Shown here: positions 61,359 to 64,000 of the stretch, piece by piece | Position numbering within the stretch: the first letter of the stretch is position 1 | Layout of the letters: every line of letters starts with the position of its first letter | Assembly: GCA_900539165.1 (NCBI GenBank) | Contig: UQAZ01000001.1 | Span: 62,001-126,000, forward strand | DNA: 64,000 bases | Origin: an uncultured Oscillospiraceae bacterium | GTDB taxonomy: Bacteria; Bacillota; Clostridia; Oscillospirales; Acutalibacteraceae | Direction of reading: 5' to 3' | Made by a program: the position numbers and the translations under genes | Notes under the pieces: generated by a model | Databases searched by the model: none | Seen by the model: only the letters and a program-made list of their open reading frames with translations | What the model was told of the DNA's origin: nothing

Positions 61359-62420
61359 TTATTTGCTTATTATTTCTACTTTTGCTCTTTGCTCCTCACC
61401 GCACGGACGGGGATTCTTAAATCCGAGTGAATATATGTCGCAGAATCGTGCCTCTTGCTCAAAAGCTGTTTTAACTGCTTTGTCCTTTATGCTTGCGTAT
61501 GTTGTCACAATCGGTAATTTCGCCGTTTGCTTCATTTGTACCAGCGTTTCTCTGCCTTTCTCGTTAAAGGCAAGAATATGCAGATATTGAGGCTCTGTGT
61601 CCATATCCTCGGTTATTCCCAAATACGCCCTCATAATTATTCTGCGTATCCTCGAATGAGTGTATCGCTTGGTCTTTATCATATCGTAAAGCTCGCTTAC
61701 GCTTTGCGCTTGTTTTACGCACGATACGATTCGGTTTTCCAACCCCTCGGACACATCCTCAATCTTTGCAAAATCCCCTGCGTTCATCGTTCTGAGCCTG
61801 TATAAAATAGCTTTTTCGCAGTTTTCAATACAGCATATTTCGTCATTGCTTAAATGCCGTCTTATCTCGCTTGCCGAGTATTCTGCGTCATCCGTGTCGT
61901 GTCCCTTACCTATTCGCTTTATTGCAACTGCGTCAAGGCTCGTGTATGTCAAATATTCAATAGCAAGTATGTTGTTCGGTGTTTCAAGAAGCGGTGAATT
62001 GATTACCTTTTGCCGTGCGGCAGGGTAGGACAGCCCGCTTTTCAGAGCTTCGGTGATTTCGTCGTCTCGCTCGATTATTTCCTCGGAAATTCTTTTTAAT
62101 TCGTCAATGTTATCATTTTCCGCACCAAAAGCCAAACAGTCGCAAATTCCCGTGTCTTCAAGGATTTTAACCCCTGCTTTTGCGTAGCCCTGCGCTGATT
62201 GCAACGATGAAATTGTAGGTATTTCTATCACCAAATCCGCACCGTTTTCAACGGCTGTTCTCGCTCTTTCGTATTTGTCGTAAACGGCGAAATCGCCCCT
62301 TTGAGTAAAGTTACCACTCATAGCAAGAATCAATCCGTGCGAATCACGCTTGCAGTAATCAAACAGATATTTGTGACCCTTGTGCATAGGGTTTAATTCG
62401 CATATAATACCGAAATTCAT
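61359..62420 (-). CDS. tmcAL: tRNA(Met) cytidine acetate ligase TmcAL
   Basis: 353 residues, somewhat shorter than the roughly 400 of Bacillus YlbM. N-terminal nucleotidyltransferase fold with GIICELNPMHKGHKYLF (HxGH-type motif), SGNFTQRGDFAVYDKYERARTAVENGADLVIEIP and FGAENDNIDEL. It uses ATP and acetate to make N4-acetylcytidine at the wobble base of elongator tRNA-Met. SD aaggaa. Pairing with ackA, the acetate-metabolism gene on the other side of a shared promoter region, is suggestive: both handle acetate. Confidence 0.9.
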   Translation of the reverse strand: MNFGIICELNPMHKGHKYLFDYCKRDSHGLILAMSGNFTQRGDFAVYDKYERARTAVENGADLVIEIPTISSLQSAQGYAKAGVKILEDTGICDCLAFGAENDNIDELKRISEEIIERDDEITEALKSGLSYPAARQKVINSPLLETPNNILAIEYLTYTSLDAVAIKRIGKGHDTDDAEYSASEIRRHLSNDEICCIENCEKAILYRLRTMNAGDFAKIEDVSEGLENRIVSCVKQAQSVSELYDMIKTKRYTHSRIRRIIMRAYLGITEDMDTEPQYLHILAFNEKGRETLVQMKQTAKLPIVTTYASIKDKAVKTAFEQEARFCDIYSLGFKNPRPCGEEQRAKVEIISK

Positions 62421-62442
62421 TATATTTTTTCCTTTTTTACTA

Positions 62443-62471
62443 TTGACATTTTATAATATAAATAATATTAT
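62443..62471 (+). promoter_or_regulatory. Promoter of ackA
   Basis: TTGACA (62443-62448), 17-base spacer, TATTAT (62466-62471). Start expected near 62478. Confidence 0.7.
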
Positions 62472-62484
62472 TATTATGTACTGT

Positions 62485-62513
62485 ATTATATAGTTATTTT
62501 ACAGCAAATTCAA
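62485..62513 (-). promoter_or_regulatory. Promoter of tmcAL, overlapping the ackA promoter region
   Basis: Minus strand: TTGAAT (62513-62508), 17-base spacer, TATAAT (62490-62485). Its start point would also fall near 62478, so each promoter is crossed by the transcript from the other. Confidence 0.6.
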
Positions 62514-62529
62514 GTCTTGGAGAGAAATT

Positions 62530-63753
62530 ATGAAAATTCTTGTAATTAATTGCGGTAGCTCATCTCTTAAATATCAGCTTATTGATATGGCAAACGAGAA
62601 GGTTATGGCAAAGGGCGCTATCGAGCGTATCGGATTAAAAATTAACGGCGGTGAGGAAAATGTCATCGTTAAAACCGATGAGGGTAAGTTTACCTTTGAT
62701 AAAGAACTTATGACTCACACCGACGCATTTAACGAGGTTAAGTATATTCTTACCGAGAGTGAGCATAAGGTTGTAAACAGCTTTGACGAAATTGATGCTA
62801 TCGGACACAGAATCGTGCAGGGCGGTGATATTTACACTAAGTCTGTTATCGTTACTCCCGAGGTTGTTGAGAATGTTAATTCTCTTGCTCCGCTTGCTCC
62901 GCTTCATAATCCGGCAGAACTTAAAGGATACGAGGCTTGCCTTTCGGTCGTAGGCCCCGATGTTCCTCAGGTATTCGTATTCGATACCGCATTTCATTCT
63001 ACAATGCCTGCTAAGGCATATATGTATGCTCTTCCTTATGAGTATTACGAAAAGTACAGCATCCGTCGTTACGGCTTCCACGGTACATCTCATAAGTTCG
63101 TATCGCAGAGAGCTGCCGATAAGATGGGCAAGGATATTAAAGACCTTAAAATCATCACCTGCCATCTCGGCAACGGCTCATCAATCGCCGCTGTTATGAA
63201 CGGTAAGGTTGTTGATACATCAATGGGCTTTACTCCTCTTGACGGCTTTATGATGGGTACTCGTTCCGGTGGTGTTGACCCGTCGGCTGTTACCTACATA
63301 ATGAGAAAAGAGGATATAACCCCTGAAGAAATGGACACAATACTTAATAAGAAATCCGGTGTTGAGGCTATTTCGGGTGTTTCCTCAGACGACCGTGACA
63401 TTTGTGCGGCTCAGAGCGAGGGTAACGAGCGTGCTATTCTTGCTCACGAAATGCAGGCTTACGAAATTGCTAAGTTCATCGGTTCTTATGTGGCTGCTAT
63501 GAACGGCGTTGATGCAATCGTGTTTACAGGCGGTATCGGCGAAAACGGTGTATGGCTTCGTTCAAAGATTTGCTCATATCTCGGCTATCTCGGTGTTCAT
63601 ATCAATGAGGCACTTAACCAAAAAACTCAAAAGGGTGCAGAGGCAGAGCTTACCGACGAGACCGATGAGGTCAGAGTATTCATTCTTGCAACTGATGAGG
63701 AATTGATGATTGCTAAGGATACTCAGAGCTTGGTTTTGGCAGCTAACGAATAA
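62530..63753 (+). CDS. ackA: Acetate kinase
   Basis: 407 residues. ASKHA fold: MKILVINCGSSSLKYQLI at the N-terminus, IGHRIVQGGD, FDTAFHSTMP, YGFHGTSHKFV, LGNGSSIAAV, DTSMGFTPLDGFMMGTRSGG with the catalytic residues, and FTGGIGENGVWLR. It makes ATP from acetyl phosphate at the end of fermentation. SD ttggagaga. No pta is next to it. Confidence 0.97.
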   Translation: MKILVINCGSSSLKYQLIDMANEKVMAKGAIERIGLKINGGEENVIVKTDEGKFTFDKELMTHTDAFNEVKYILTESEHKVVNSFDEIDAIGHRIVQGGDIYTKSVIVTPEVVENVNSLAPLAPLHNPAELKGYEACLSVVGPDVPQVFVFDTAFHSTMPAKAYMYALPYEYYEKYSIRRYGFHGTSHKFVSQRAADKMGKDIKDLKIITCHLGNGSSIAAVMNGKVVDTSMGFTPLDGFMMGTRSGGVDPSAVTYIMRKEDITPEEMDTILNKKSGVEAISGVSSDDRDICAAQSEGNERAILAHEMQAYEIAKFIGSYVAAMNGVDAIVFTGGIGENGVWLRSKICSYLGYLGVHINEALNQKTQKGAEAELTDETDEVRVFILATDEELMIAKDTQSLVLAANE

Positions 63754-63803
63754 ATTGCTTAATAATTAAGAGATATACAGCTTTACGAAAGGAGGAAAAT
63801 AAA

Positions 63804-64000
63804 ATGCCTGAAATTAAGTACGAAATTACAGAGCATCTCGGTGTTATTTCCGAAACATCCCGTGGATGGACCAGAGAGGTTAATATGATTTCTTGGAACG
63901 GCAGAGAGCCGAAGGTTGATGTTAGAGACTGGTCACCTGACCACACAAAGATGAGCAAGGGTCTTACTTTTACAAAGGAAGAACTTGTTGAATTGACCAA
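63804..64000 (+). CDS. PC4/YdbC-like protein, 3' end outside window
   Basis: First 65 residues. Very strong SD gaaaggagg, 9 bases before the ATG. MPEIKYEITEHLGVISE and WTREVNMISWNGREPKVDVRDW followed by the Ser-Pro-Asp-His motif match the YdbC family, bacterial relatives of the single-stranded-DNA-binding coactivator PC4. The frame is still open at base 64000; YdbC proteins are about 75 residues, so little is missing. Confidence 0.8.
   Translation, partial: MPEIKYEITEHLGVISETSRGWTREVNMISWNGREPKVDVRDWSPDHTKMSKGLTFTKEELVELT

Noticed and set aside
63758..63770. Terminator after ackA
   Set aside because: cttaat/attaag is a short AT palindrome with a one-base loop and no T tract.

Overview
The window looks like a chromosomal segment of a low-to-mid GC Gram-positive anaerobe of the class Clostridia, most likely a gut Oscillospiraceae/Ruminococcaceae-type commensal. 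This is inferred from the Gram-positive replicase PolC, the Firmicutes-type gene orders (pyrH-frr-uppS-cdsA-dxr-rseP-ispG-polC; recJ-rel-dtd-MBL-hemZ; flippase-mazG-hup-rqcP; comEC-holA-rnmV), a HisZ-HisG fusion, strong Shine-Dalgarno sites, several TTG starts, and surface proteins with BspA-type leucine-rich repeats and Cys-rich repeats. The window is densely coding on the + strand. I see no rRNA, tRNA, CRISPR array, insertion sequence or phage gene. No gene-free stretch exceeds 300 bases; the longest is the 236-base gap between frr and uppS, which is highly structured.

Region 1 (1-16401): a Tad/Flp pilus secretion locus. It holds the 3' part of a TadZ/CpaE-like ATPase, TadA, TadB and TadC, then a DUF192 protein, a DivIVA-like coiled-coil protein and a 3534-residue giant protein. 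The giant starts with a TadE/TadG-like transmembrane segment and is mostly a repetitive beta-helix-like domain with four copies of a six-cysteine motif. A small SGNH-hydrolase-like membrane protein follows behind a hairpin. This is the most unusual part of the window.

Region 2 (16402-22000): pyridoxal kinase on the minus strand, a Sfp-type phosphopantetheinyl transferase with a perfect consensus promoter, an MltG-like lytic transglycosylase, and a secreted BspA-LRR/Cys-repeat protein ending in half a dockerin.

Region 3 (22000-32485): a housekeeping operon for UMP kinase, ribosome recycling, undecaprenyl and phospholipid precursors, the MEP isoprenoid pathway (dxr, ispG), the site-2 protease RseP and the replicase PolC. 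This PolC appears to lack its proofreading exonuclease domain. The frr-uppS gap carries a 13-codon leader-like ORF and mutually exclusive hairpins.

Region 4 (32486-44224): a histidine operon (hisZG fusion, D, B, A, I, E; no hisC, hisH or hisF) that runs by stop/start overlaps directly into recJ, rel (ppGpp), dtd, an MBL hydrolase and a HemZ-like radical SAM gene.

Region 5 (44225-52345): a small coiled-coil protein, a SpoVB/MurJ-type flippase, MazG, HU, the S4 protein RqcP, then a minus-strand SDR oxidoreductase and a GPH-type sugar symporter, and two plus-strand membrane proteins of unknown function.

Region 6 (52368-64000): an Fe-S flavin enoate reductase directly followed by a GH2 beta-galactosidase, then comEC (with a decayed C-terminal MBL domain), holA, rnmV, a minus-strand tmcAL, ackA, and the start of a PC4/YdbC-like gene cut by the window end. 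Sugar uptake and hydrolysis plus acetate kinase fit a saccharolytic, acetate-producing fermenter.
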